This document shows positions 14,469 through 21,672 of a stretch of 29,745 bases of DNA, piece after piece. Made by a program: the position numbers and the translations under genes. The DNA comes from Holophagales bacterium UBA2201. Lineage in GTDB: Bacteria; Acidobacteriota; Thermoanaerobaculia; UBA2201. How positions within the stretch are numbered: the first letter of the stretch is position 1; every line of letters begins with the position of its first letter. Below the pieces are notes generated by a model. That model worked only from the letters and a program-made list of their open reading frames with translations. It was not told where the DNA came from and ran no database searches. Location of the stretch: the NCBI GenBank assembly GCA_002327305.1, contig DCUZ01000038.1, forward strand, positions 1 through 29,745. The letters run 5' to 3'.

Positions 14469-15905
14469 ATGAAAAGGATTTCTCTCGTGGTCGGACTGCT
14501 AATTGCGGCCATATTCTCAGCGGAGCATGGGCGGCCAGCCGATCATCAAGAGCAAGCGGCAACTATTGGTCAACCTGCTCTGATTATTGGCGCGTATCAG
14601 CTGGGCGCGATCTATCCCATCCCGCGCCTGTCCTCAAGCATCAATCCATCAGACAAAGGATTGGAGCAGGCTGGAGTGATTCTTGAACTCTGCCCATATG
14701 GTTTACCTTGTCCTTGGCATTCCATTTATGACCATTGTCCCGCGGGCGGCTCGATCGATGATAATGGATATCTGGAAAGGGGGGAAACGGGCTCGTTCAC
14801 CATCTTCCTTAAGAATTTGGGAAACTCACACGCCACAGGTGTTTCTGCCACTATTTCGACAACGACCCCCGGTGCGACCATCCTTTCCGGAACTTCCAAT
14901 TTCCCCGACATCCCTCCCGGAGGCGTGGCGGAGTCTTCGAGCGGCTATGAAATTGTCACGGATCAGAGCTTTTCAGGATGCATTGTTGCTTTTTCCGTTG
15001 CCATTTCCGCCCATGAAGGGGCTTGGTCATATAATCTAAATTGGTCTCTTGCCAGCGGTCACTGTCCAAACTCAGGCAAGAACTTTGAAGTTTGGCCTCC
15101 GAGCGGTTGGACATTTTCCGGGGACAGCACCTCATTCTGGAAAGCAAACCTGTCCTATGGAGATCCTAATAACACTGGCGGAAGTGGACAGTGCGCCGAA
15201 ACAGAGGTGTTTTTCGGCGGCCTTAGTTCCGTGATGCGTACGTCCCTTATCAGCCCTTTTGAGGGTGATATAGCGTACAAATGCAATTTTCAAAACACGG
15301 GAGGGGACGCGACGGCGGATACCGATATTTCACTAAATGGGGGAATCACTTGGATGAATGTGCACAGGGAGACGGCTTCTGATCCGAACGGACATCAAGT
15401 CCACCTTCCGCTTTATCCATACGCTGGAATGACAGTGATGGTTAGATTTCGATTATCCACAACAAGCGGGAATGCGATTTGGCAAGTGGATGAATTTCGC
15501 TCACCTTGGGGCTGTGCTATCCCGGCTATGCCTCCACCCCCTCCCTGCCATATCTGCAGCGCCGGCTCGACCCCTCCCCCCTGCGACATTCCAGGCCAAG
15601 CGCAACTGGTTGCGCCGCAAAACGGGCTCACTGGGGCGGGGACGGAAGTGTCGCTCTCCTGGATTCCCGCCGATTTTACGGATTACTATGAGGTCTACGC
15701 CGGGCCGCGAATGGGACAGCTATCGTTGATGGGAACCACTATGGACACGGCTTTCCTCATCACCGGCCTTTCCGCAGCGACATACTACGAGTGGATGGTT
15801 TCGACCGTGAACGAATGCGGTTTCAAGCACAGCCGCGTATGGTCCTTCACCACGGCGGGCGGCGTGGACGATTCCGATCACAGCCGTCCACTCTCTCCGC
15901 CGTAG
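14469..15905 (+). CDS. secreted multidomain beta-sandwich protein (CARDB-like, lectin-like and FnIII-like modules)
   Basis: The 478-aa protein starts with a signal peptide (MKR plus a hydrophobic run to about residue 18). Residues ~90-190 contain ERGETGSFTIFLKNLGNSHATGVSATI, typical in part of CARDB/NEW3-type adhesion domains. Residues ~200-345 resemble a jelly-roll module with a GDSTSFWKANLSYGD region. A Pro/Cys-rich linker with PPPPPC and TPPPC lies near 355-372. The C-terminus (~380-465) is a fibronectin type III-like domain with SLSWIPADFTDYYEVY and a typical YYEWMVSTVNECG strand. A strong AAGGAGG Shine-Dalgarno sequence (14457-14463) precedes the ATG. The gene is AT-richer than its neighbours and isolated, which suggests recent acquisition. 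No catalytic motif is visible; a surface or extracellular binding role is inferred. Confidence 0.8.
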   Translation: MKRISLVVGLLIAAIFSAEHGRPADHQEQAATIGQPALIIGAYQLGAIYPIPRLSSSINPSDKGLEQAGVILELCPYGLPCPWHSIYDHCPAGGSIDDNGYLERGETGSFTIFLKNLGNSHATGVSATISTTTPGATILSGTSNFPDIPPGGVAESSSGYEIVTDQSFSGCIVAFSVAISAHEGAWSYNLNWSLASGHCPNSGKNFEVWPPSGWTFSGDSTSFWKANLSYGDPNNTGGSGQCAETEVFFGGLSSVMRTSLISPFEGDIAYKCNFQNTGGDATADTDISLNGGITWMNVHRETASDPNGHQVHLPLYPYAGMTVMVRFRLSTTSGNAIWQVDEFRSPWGCAIPAMPPPPPCHICSAGSTPPPCDIPGQAQLVAPQNGLTGAGTEVSLSWIPADFTDYYEVYAGPRMGQLSLMGTTMDTAFLITGLSAATYYEWMVSTVNECGFKHSRVWSFTTAGGVDDSDHSRPLSPP

Positions 15906-16023
15906 AGCAAAGAAGAAGGATGAAGGAAGAAGATTTGTTCCGGCATCTCGGGGGGGGAGGAAGGCGGGCGAAAGGGTCAGGATGACCCCCAAGCTTTCTC
16001 GAGTCAAGAAAGGCAATCTGCTT

Positions 16024-16029
16024 TATAAT
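16024..16029 (+). promoter_or_regulatory. -10 box of the radical SAM/ketosynthase operon
   Basis: TATAAT ends 10 nt before the ATG at 16040, giving a predicted leader of about 3-4 nt with no Shine-Dalgarno sequence. The -35 position (GAGTCA at 16001-16006, 17-bp spacing) is a weak match. A GGGTCA-GGA-TGACCC hairpin lies at 15974-15988; it could end the preceding transcript or be an operator. Confidence 0.5.
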
Positions 16030-16039
16030 AAATGCCTTC

Positions 16040-17473
16040 ATGAGCAAACCCAAGGTGGTCCTCGTCCATCCGCTGGGGCGGAACTGGCTGCCGGGGCAGG
16101 TTGACATGACCCGCCTGGCCAATATCATGCCGCCCCACGGCCTGATGATGCTGGCGGCCGTGTTGGAGCGGGAGGGATTCGACTGCGACATCGTGGACCT
16201 CTACGCCCACCCGCGGACCTGCGAGAACCTGGTGCCTGATATCCTCGCCCGGTGCCCCGACGCCGTGGGGTTCTCCACCACCACCTCCGCGTTCCCCGGC
16301 GGGGCCGCCATCGCCTCCCGGCTTAAGGAAAAGCGGCCGGACCTGCCCATCGTCTTCGGGGGGGTCCACCCCACCTCCATCTGGGCGCGGCTTCTGAAAG
16401 GGTACCCCGCCATTGACGCCATTGTGGTGGGGGAAGGGGAGGAGAGTTTCGTCGAGTTGGCGAAGGCAGGGTTCAAGCCCTCCATGGACCTCCGGGGCCT
16501 CGCCTTTCGCGACGCTTCCGGTACTCCCGTTTTCTCCGGCTCTCGAGCCCTCATCCAGGACCTCGACGCCCTGCCCTACCCCGCCTATCACAAGCTGGAG
16601 GGGTTCCCCAAGGCCTACCCCCTTCCCATCTTCAACTATCCCAAAAGCCCCTCGACCACCTTCATCACCAGCCGCGGATGCCCCTTCTCCTGCTCCTACT
16701 GCGACCGCTCGGTCTTCGGCGGCACCTTCCGGTTCCACTCTGCCGGCTACCTCGTGGAACACCTGCGGTTCCTCCGGGTGAAGTACGGCATCCGGCATGT
16801 CAACCTCTACGACGACAACTTTCTCCTCCGCAAGGACCGCGTGGTGGAATTCTGCGGGCGCCTCATCGCCGCGCGGCTCGGCGTGACCTTCAACTGCATC
16901 GGCCGGGCGGCGGCCCTCGATGCGCCGCTCCTGACGCTGATGAAGCGCGCCGGGTGCTGGATGATCAACCTGGGGGTGGAGTCGGGGGACGAGGCGGTCA
17001 TCGGGCCCCATCGGGCCAAGGCGGACCTCGACGGCATCCGCGAGGCCGTCCGGAACATCCACGCCGCGGGCATCCGGGCCAAGGGGCTCTTCATGCTGGG
17101 CATCCCGGGGGAGACCGAGGCGAGCGCGGAGGCCACCATCCGCTTCGCCATCGAGAACGGCTTCGACGACGCCAACCTGACCAAGTTCACCCCCTTCCCC
17201 GGCGCCCCCATCTACGAGACCATCGGGGAGTTCGGCCAGTTCACGGAGGAGTGGGAGAAGATGAACTGCATCAACCTGGTTTTCGTCCCCCACGGGTTCA
17301 CCCGCGAGCGGCTGGAGCATTTGTACGGGCAATTCTTCCGGCGGTTCTACGGCCGGCGCCGGATGCTGTGGAACTACGCCTCGATGCTGTGGCGGTCGCC
17401 CGAGAGCTGGTGGCGGCTGTTGAAGGACCTTCCCAAATTCCTCGCCGCGCGCAGAGCGCTGGAGGCGGCGTGA
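16040..17473 (+). CDS. B12-binding-domain radical SAM enzyme
   Basis: The 477-aa protein has an N-terminal cobalamin-binding-like Rossmann domain (about 5-140, with PPHGLMMLAAVLEREGFD and VFGGVHPT). A radical SAM core follows with the iron-sulfur motif GCPFSCSYC (Cys214, Cys218, Cys221), and there is a C-terminal helical tail. This class (BchE, HpnJ, P-methylase types) performs radical methylations, cyclisations or rearrangements on lipids, tetrapyrroles and polyketides. The canonical DxHxxG cobalamin motif is not obvious, as in many members. The stop overlaps the ketosynthase start by 4 nt, tying it to a lipid or polyketide pathway. Its substrate cannot be read from sequence. Confidence 0.9.
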   Translation: MSKPKVVLVHPLGRNWLPGQVDMTRLANIMPPHGLMMLAAVLEREGFDCDIVDLYAHPRTCENLVPDILARCPDAVGFSTTTSAFPGGAAIASRLKEKRPDLPIVFGGVHPTSIWARLLKGYPAIDAIVVGEGEESFVELAKAGFKPSMDLRGLAFRDASGTPVFSGSRALIQDLDALPYPAYHKLEGFPKAYPLPIFNYPKSPSTTFITSRGCPFSCSYCDRSVFGGTFRFHSAGYLVEHLRFLRVKYGIRHVNLYDDNFLLRKDRVVEFCGRLIAARLGVTFNCIGRAAALDAPLLTLMKRAGCWMINLGVESGDEAVIGPHRAKADLDGIREAVRNIHAAGIRAKGLFMLGIPGETEASAEATIRFAIENGFDDANLTKFTPFPGAPIYETIGEFGQFTEEWEKMNCINLVFVPHGFTRERLEHLYGQFFRRFYGRRRMLWNYASMLWRSPESWWRLLKDLPKFLAARRALEAA

Positions 17474-18672
17474 AACGGCCCCCCGTCGCGGTCACGGGGA
17501 TGGGGCTGGTGTGCGCCCAGGGGAATTCAGTGGCGGAGGCGATGCGGAACATCTTCGAGTCGCCCCGGGGCCCCGTTCCTCCTGCGAGATTCGCCACGCC
17601 CCTGAGCGAGTTTCCGGTGTTCGAGGTGGAGGGGGAATTCGTCCGGGCGCTGGGCCGGGACCTTCCCCCGGAGCGGTACACCCGGACCGTGCGGATCGCC
17701 GCTGCCGCCCTGGAGGAGGCCCTGGCGGCGGCGGGCCTGGGCGTCGCGGACCTGATGGGGCGGCGGGTCGCCCTGCTGGTGGGGACCACGGTGGGCGTGA
17801 CGCTGAGCGACACCGCCTTCTACCGCGCCTACCGGGACGGCAAGGCGCCCGGCATCGGCCCTTATGACAGTTTCTCCGCTTCCAACCCCGGCCTCGCCCT
17901 GGCGGACCTGCTGGGCGTTCCGGTCCTTCCGTTCACGGTGGTCAACGCCTGCGCCTCCTCCACCGACGCGATCGGGCTGGGGAAGTGGCTCCTCGACGCG
18001 GGGATGACCGACCTGGTCCTGGCCGGGGGCGCCGACGAGGTGTGCGAGGTCAACCACACCGGCTTCGCCTCCCTTCTCATCTACTCCAGACACCCCTGCT
18101 CGCCCTTCGATCTGAATCGGGAGGGGCTCAACCTCGGGACCGGCGCGGCCATGGTGGTCCTGGAGCGGGAGGCCGATGTCCGGAGCAGGGGCGGGACCCC
18201 GTCCGCGTGGATCGCCGGCTACGGCACGGCCCAGGACGGCTACAACATGACCGCCCCCCATCCCGAGGCGTCCGGGTTGAGGCGGGCCGTGGGAGCGGCG
18301 CTGGAGGAGGGGGGCGTCGGACCGGAGGGGCTGGCCTTCGTCAACGCCCACGGCACTGCCACGAGGGACAACGACCAGGCCGAGGGGCGTCTTTTCGCCC
18401 GCCTCCTCCGCCCGGGGACGCCCGTCGTCTCCACCAAGGGCTATACCGGGCACACCCTGGGGGCCGCGGGGGCCGTCGAGGCGGTTCTGTCCCTGGCCTG
18501 CCTGCGCGAGGGGCGCTTGATGAAGAGCGGCGGCTATAGTGCCTACGATGAGGCCGTGGGGATCGCCCCGAGTGTGGTGGAGCGGGCCGTCGAAGGGGAG
18601 TATGCCCTCTCCACCTCCATGGGGTTCGGCGGCTCCAACGCGGCCCTTCTGCTGAGGGGGGGCCGGGCATGA
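17470..18672 (+). CDS. beta-ketoacyl-ACP synthase (FabF-like ketosynthase)
   Basis: The 400-aa protein has the full Cys-His-His catalytic set: Cys161 in VNACASST, His294 in NAHGTATRDND and His328 in KGYTGHTLGAAG. It condenses an acyl-thioester with malonyl-ACP to extend a chain. The start is GTG 17470 (KRPPVAVTGMGLV), overlapping the radical SAM stop. The frame is open far upstream, but that part is a shadow of the radical SAM gene. The downstream gene encodes an inactive ketosynthase-like partner, so this is more likely a KS-alpha-type subunit of a specialised pathway than housekeeping FabF. No acyl carrier protein, ketoreductase or dehydratase gene is in the window. Confidence 0.9.
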   Translation: MKRPPVAVTGMGLVCAQGNSVAEAMRNIFESPRGPVPPARFATPLSEFPVFEVEGEFVRALGRDLPPERYTRTVRIAAAALEEALAAAGLGVADLMGRRVALLVGTTVGVTLSDTAFYRAYRDGKAPGIGPYDSFSASNPGLALADLLGVPVLPFTVVNACASSTDAIGLGKWLLDAGMTDLVLAGGADEVCEVNHTGFASLLIYSRHPCSPFDLNREGLNLGTGAAMVVLEREADVRSRGGTPSAWIAGYGTAQDGYNMTAPHPEASGLRRAVGAALEEGGVGPEGLAFVNAHGTATRDNDQAEGRLFARLLRPGTPVVSTKGYTGHTLGAAGAVEAVLSLACLREGRLMKSGGYSAYDEAVGIAPSVVERAVEGEYALSTSMGFGGSNAALLLRGGRA

Positions 18673-19559
18673 GCATGGCGATTCGGGGCTGGACGACGGT
18701 CACGGCCTGGGGCCTGGGGAGGGAGGCCTTCGCCGGGGCACTGGAGCGCCGTCCGCCTCCTCCCGTTTCCTCCCTGGAGGTCCGGGAGGCGTCCGGCTCG
18801 CTGTCCATCCCCTTTCTGAAAGCCGACCTGTCCGCTGTCAAGGACTTTTTCCCGCCCCGCGCCCTCAGACGCGTGGACCCCTTCGGCAAGATCGCGCTCC
18901 TGCTCGCCGCCGCCCTCGTCAAGGAGCGGTCCCCCGGCGAACGCGAGGCCCTGGGCCTGATCGTGGCCACGGGGTTCGGCTCCTTTTCTACGAATATGGA
19001 GTTCCTCGACACGGCGTTCGCGGGAGGGCACGCCGCGGCGTCGCCCATGGTCTTTTCTTCCACGGTCCACAACAGCGCCATGGCCGCCTGCGCCATCCAG
19101 TTCGGGATCCGGGGGCCGTCGCTGACGCTGAGCATGTTCGAGCACTCCGTTCCCGGCGCCCTCCTCCTCGCCCAGGCGTGGCTGGAGCGGGGACTCTGCC
19201 CCGAAGTGTTGCTGGTGGCGTCCGACGATGTGCCGGCGCTGACGGCCTACTTCCACGCCCGGAAGGGGGAGGTCTTCGATCCGGAGCGGCCCGAAACGCT
19301 GCTGGCGGAGGGGGGGGCGGCGTTCCTGCTGGGCTCCGGGGGCGGCCACTCGATCTGCCGATCCGCCGCGCCGGCCGACGCGCGGTATGGGACGGGGGGG
19401 GCCCCCTCGCACGCGTACGCTTATGGGCGGACGTATGTAGCCCCGGCCTTCGAACTCGCCGCCGCCTGCCTGGAAACGGATCAACGGGAAGGGGCCGGCC
19501 GCCGTATCGCCCTGGAATTCCCCGGTCAGCCGCGCTGGTTGCTCACTCGATCAGGATAA
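18669..19559 (+). CDS. ketosynthase-like protein lacking the active-site cysteine (chain-length-factor-like)
   Basis: The 296-aa protein has a ketosynthase N-terminal-domain fold (WTTVTAWGLG start, ALGLIVATGFGS, FSSTVHNSAMAACAIQFGIRGPSLTLS). At the nucleophile elbow it reads LSMFEHSVPG (about 154-163) in place of TACASG, so the catalytic Cys is absent. The C-terminal half with both catalytic histidines is missing. It resembles the short ketosynthase-like proteins found with aryl-polyene and related type II systems, where they act as chain-length-factor-like partners. ATG 18669 overlaps the ketosynthase stop (ATGA), which supports a 1:1 heterodimer. Partner role is inferred. Confidence 0.78.
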   Translation: MSMAIRGWTTVTAWGLGREAFAGALERRPPPPVSSLEVREASGSLSIPFLKADLSAVKDFFPPRALRRVDPFGKIALLLAAALVKERSPGEREALGLIVATGFGSFSTNMEFLDTAFAGGHAAASPMVFSSTVHNSAMAACAIQFGIRGPSLTLSMFEHSVPGALLLAQAWLERGLCPEVLLVASDDVPALTAYFHARKGEVFDPERPETLLAEGGAAFLLGSGGGHSICRSAAPADARYGTGGAPSHAYAYGRTYVAPAFELAAACLETDQREGAGRRIALEFPGQPRWLLTRSG

Positions 19560-19568
19560 GGAGGTCCC

Positions 19569-20159
19569 ATGCCGCTCTTGGATGTCAATCGCAGTGTCCT
19601 GCTGGTCGTCGACCTGCAGGGGAAGCTCATGGAAATGGTGTATCGGAACAATTCGCTCAAGACCGTCTCCATCCGCCTGCTCAAATTGGCCGACCTGTTC
19701 AATGTCCCCGTCCTGCTCACCGAGCAATATCCCCGGGGACTGGGGCGGACCCACCCGGAGGTGCTGGAGGTCTTCGAATCCCTGAAGGCCCCGACGAAAA
19801 CCCTCGACAAGACCGCGTTCGGCTGCGGCGGAGACCCCCAGTTCCTCCCCATGCTGAACTCCATGCGGCCGGGGCTGGAGCCGAAGGACCTCCAGGTGGT
19901 GGTGTGCGGCATCGAGGCCCACATCTGCGTCACGCAGACGGTCCTGGCCCTCCGCCACTGGGGCTACCCGGTCCATCTCTGCTGGGACGCCGTCAGCGCC
20001 CGGGGGGAGGAATACTACCGCAACGCCCTGAGGCGGATGGAGCAGGCCGGGGCGGTCCTGACGAACCACGAATCGGTGGGGTTCGAGTGGGCCCGCGACA
20101 AGAACCACGCCTGCTTCAAGCCCATGAGCAACCTGTTCAAGGACGCGCTGCCGCTGTGA
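19569..20159 (+). CDS. isochorismatase-family cysteine hydrolase
   Basis: The 196-aa protein carries the Asp-Lys-Cys triad of the family: Asp15 in VVDLQGKL, Lys81 in LDKTAFG and Cys120 in GIEAHICV, the last within the cis-peptide motif. The length fits YcaC-like and nicotinamidase-like hydrolases that cleave amides or vinyl ethers. An AAGGAGGT Shine-Dalgarno sequence precedes the ATG, only 9 bp after the previous stop, so it is probably in the radical SAM/ketosynthase operon. The substrate is unknown. A repeat hairpin starts 5 bp after its stop codon. Confidence 0.88.
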   Translation: MPLLDVNRSVLLVVDLQGKLMEMVYRNNSLKTVSIRLLKLADLFNVPVLLTEQYPRGLGRTHPEVLEVFESLKAPTKTLDKTAFGCGGDPQFLPMLNSMRPGLEPKDLQVVVCGIEAHICVTQTVLALRHWGYPVHLCWDAVSARGEEYYRNALRRMEQAGAVLTNHESVGFEWARDKNHACFKPMSNLFKDALPL

Positions 20160-20164
20160 GGAGC

Positions 20165-20241
20165 GCGGGAAGGCGGGCAAGCGGGAAGGCGGGAAGGGCC
20201 CCCCGGCACTTCCCTTCCGCCTTCCGCATTCCGCCTTCCGC
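20165..20241 (+). repeat. inverted short-period repeat (GCGGGAAG / GCGGAAG)
   Basis: The left arm has four 8-bp units GCGGGAAG, GCGGGCAA, GCGGGAAG, GCGGGAAG (20165-20196). The right arm (20214-20241) has four 7-bp units CTTCCGC, CTTCCGC, ATTCCGC, CTTCCGC, which is GCGGAAG on the other strand. The two arms therefore have the same motif with periods of 8 and 7. They can pair imperfectly around a C-rich loop. The element lies between the isochorismatase-family gene and nfo and may act as an attenuating or stabilising 3' structure. Confidence 0.75.
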
Positions 20242-20259
20242 CCGGTCGGGGGTGCAGGG

Positions 20260-21102
20260 GTGAAATTCGTGGGCGCCCACGTCTCGGCCGCGGGGGGCGT
20301 GGAGAACGCCCCCGGCAACGCCGCGGCCATCGGGGCGCGGGCCTTCGCCCTCTTCACCAGGAACCAGAAGCAGTGGAAGGCGCCCCCGCTGGGGGAGGCC
20401 TCCGTCACCGCGTTCAAGGCGGCCTGCAGGGAGTGCGGTTTTGCGCCGAAGCACATCCTGCCGCACGATTCCTACCTCATCAACCTGGGGTCCCCGGAAC
20501 CGGCGATGCTGGCGAAGTCCCGTGAGGCCTTCACCGATGAGATGCGGCGGTGCGGGCAATTGGGGCTCAAGGCCCTCAACTTCCACCCCGGTTCCCACAA
20601 GGGACTCCTCTCCGACGAGGCGTGCCTGGACCTTGTCGCCGCATCCATCGACCGGGCCTGCGATGCCGTGCCGGGCGTCACCGCGGTGGTGGAGGCCACG
20701 GCGGGGCAGGGGGGGAGCGTGGGGTGGAGGTTCGAGCACCTCGCCTATCTGATCCAAAAGGTGGGGGATCGCCGGCGTATCGGCGTCTGCCTCGATACGG
20801 CCCACATGTTCGGCGCCGGCTACGATCTCCGGACCCGGGCGGCTTTCGACCGCACCTTCCGGGAATTCGACAAGGTGGTGGGGTTTTGGCACCTGAAGGG
20901 GATGCACCTCAACGACTCGAAGGCCCCCCTCGGGAGCCGGGTGGACCGGCACAACTCCTTGGGAAAAGGGGAGCTGGGATGGGAGCCGTTCAAACGGCTG
21001 ATGCGCGACGCCCGTTTCGACGATATTCCGCTTATTCTGGAGACCGTTGACCCCGAAATCTGGGCCGACGAGATCCGAATGCTTTACGATTTCGTACGAT
21101 GA
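20260..21102 (+). CDS. nfo: endonuclease IV (AP endonuclease)
   Basis: The 280-aa TIM-barrel enzyme cuts DNA 5' to abasic sites in base excision repair. All nine metal ligands of the trinuclear zinc site are present and fall at the same residue numbers as in E. coli Nfo: His69, His109, Glu145, Asp179, His182, His216, Asp229, His231 and Glu261. The start is GTG 20260 (KFVGAHVSAAGG), the usual family N-terminus; only a weak G-rich Shine-Dalgarno sequence is visible. A small PAS gene follows after 10 bp, its Shine-Dalgarno sequence touching the nfo stop codon. Confidence 0.97.
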   Translation: MKFVGAHVSAAGGVENAPGNAAAIGARAFALFTRNQKQWKAPPLGEASVTAFKAACRECGFAPKHILPHDSYLINLGSPEPAMLAKSREAFTDEMRRCGQLGLKALNFHPGSHKGLLSDEACLDLVAASIDRACDAVPGVTAVVEATAGQGGSVGWRFEHLAYLIQKVGDRRRIGVCLDTAHMFGAGYDLRTRAAFDRTFREFDKVVGFWHLKGMHLNDSKAPLGSRVDRHNSLGKGELGWEPFKRLMRDARFDDIPLILETVDPEIWADEIRMLYDFVR

Positions 21103-21112
21103 AGGAGTAGTC

Positions 21113-21454
21113 ATGCCGACCGTTGACTGGACCGACGAAGCCCCCATGGCCATCACCGTCACCGACGAGAAGGGCACCATCCTCTCCATGAACGACCGCG
21201 CCGCCGAGGTGTTCGCCGCCGACGGCGGACGCGCTCTCGTGGGAACCGATGTGATGCAGTGCCATTCCGAAGCGTCGCGGAAGATCATCGAAAACATCCT
21301 GGGGACCGGGACCCCCCACATCTACACGATCGAGAAGAAGGGAAAGCGGAAGATGATCGTCCAGATGCCCTGGCACAGGGACGGGAAATCCGCCGGGCTC
21401 GTAGAATTGTCGTTCGAGCTTCCCTCCGAGGTGCCGCACTTCGTCCGGGGATGA
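21113..21454 (+). CDS. small single PAS-domain protein
   Basis: The 113-aa protein is essentially one PAS domain: ITVTDEKGTILSMNDRAAEVF at the N-terminus is the classical PAS opening, and VQMPWHRDGKSAGLVELSFEL forms the closing strands. A QCHSEASRKIIENIL segment (about 49-63) contains a Cys-His pair, similar to PAS proteins with a CHP(E/P) motif; ligand binding there is a guess. No kinase, cyclase or other output domain is attached, so it may sense redox state or small molecules for a partner. ATG 21113 is chosen for its GAAGGAG Shine-Dalgarno sequence; the frame extends upstream only as a shadow of nfo. Confidence 0.8.
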   Translation: MPTVDWTDEAPMAITVTDEKGTILSMNDRAAEVFAADGGRALVGTDVMQCHSEASRKIIENILGTGTPHIYTIEKKGKRKMIVQMPWHRDGKSAGLVELSFELPSEVPHFVRG

Positions 21455-21556
21455 AACACCTCCGGCGGGCCAAGCCATGAGCCCCGGCCCGAAGTTCCCG
21501 ACCCGATGCAACGCATCATGCGCCGCTTGCGGGTCCGACCCGGCAAGGGGAGAGCG

Positions 21557-21587
21557 GACCGTTGATGGCGCCGGGTGCCATCCGGTC
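21557..21587 (+). other. strong hairpin in GC-rich intergenic region
   Basis: GACCG-TT-GATGGC, loop GCCGGGT, GCCATC-CGGTC forms 11 base pairs with a TT bulge. It lies in the 218-bp gap between the PAS gene and the M23 peptidase promoter. No T-tract follows, so it is not a classical terminator. It may be part of a structured RNA or a Rho-dependent 3' end. I recognise no known riboswitch or ncRNA family in this gap. Confidence 0.4.
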
Positions 21588-21634
21588 GGGCGCGGCCTTT
21601 CGGGTTCCCGGTGCCCCAGACGGGCAAGGGGCTA

Positions 21635-21664
21635 TTGCAATTCACCTAAATACCGTGATATCAT
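21635..21664 (+). promoter_or_regulatory. promoter of the M23 peptidase gene
   Basis: TTGCAA (21635-21640), an 18-bp spacer and TATCAT (21659-21664) preceded by TGA form an extended -10 promoter. The -10 box ends 8 nt before the ATG at 21673, so the mRNA should begin within about two bases of the start codon. There is no Shine-Dalgarno sequence. Confidence 0.6.
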
Positions 21665-21672
21665 AGATTTGC

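Noticed and set aside
15974..15988. GGGTCA/TGACCC hairpin as a terminator for the secreted-protein gene
   Set aside because: The stem is only 6 bp and no T-tract follows; it is noted only as a possible operator or weak 3' structure.
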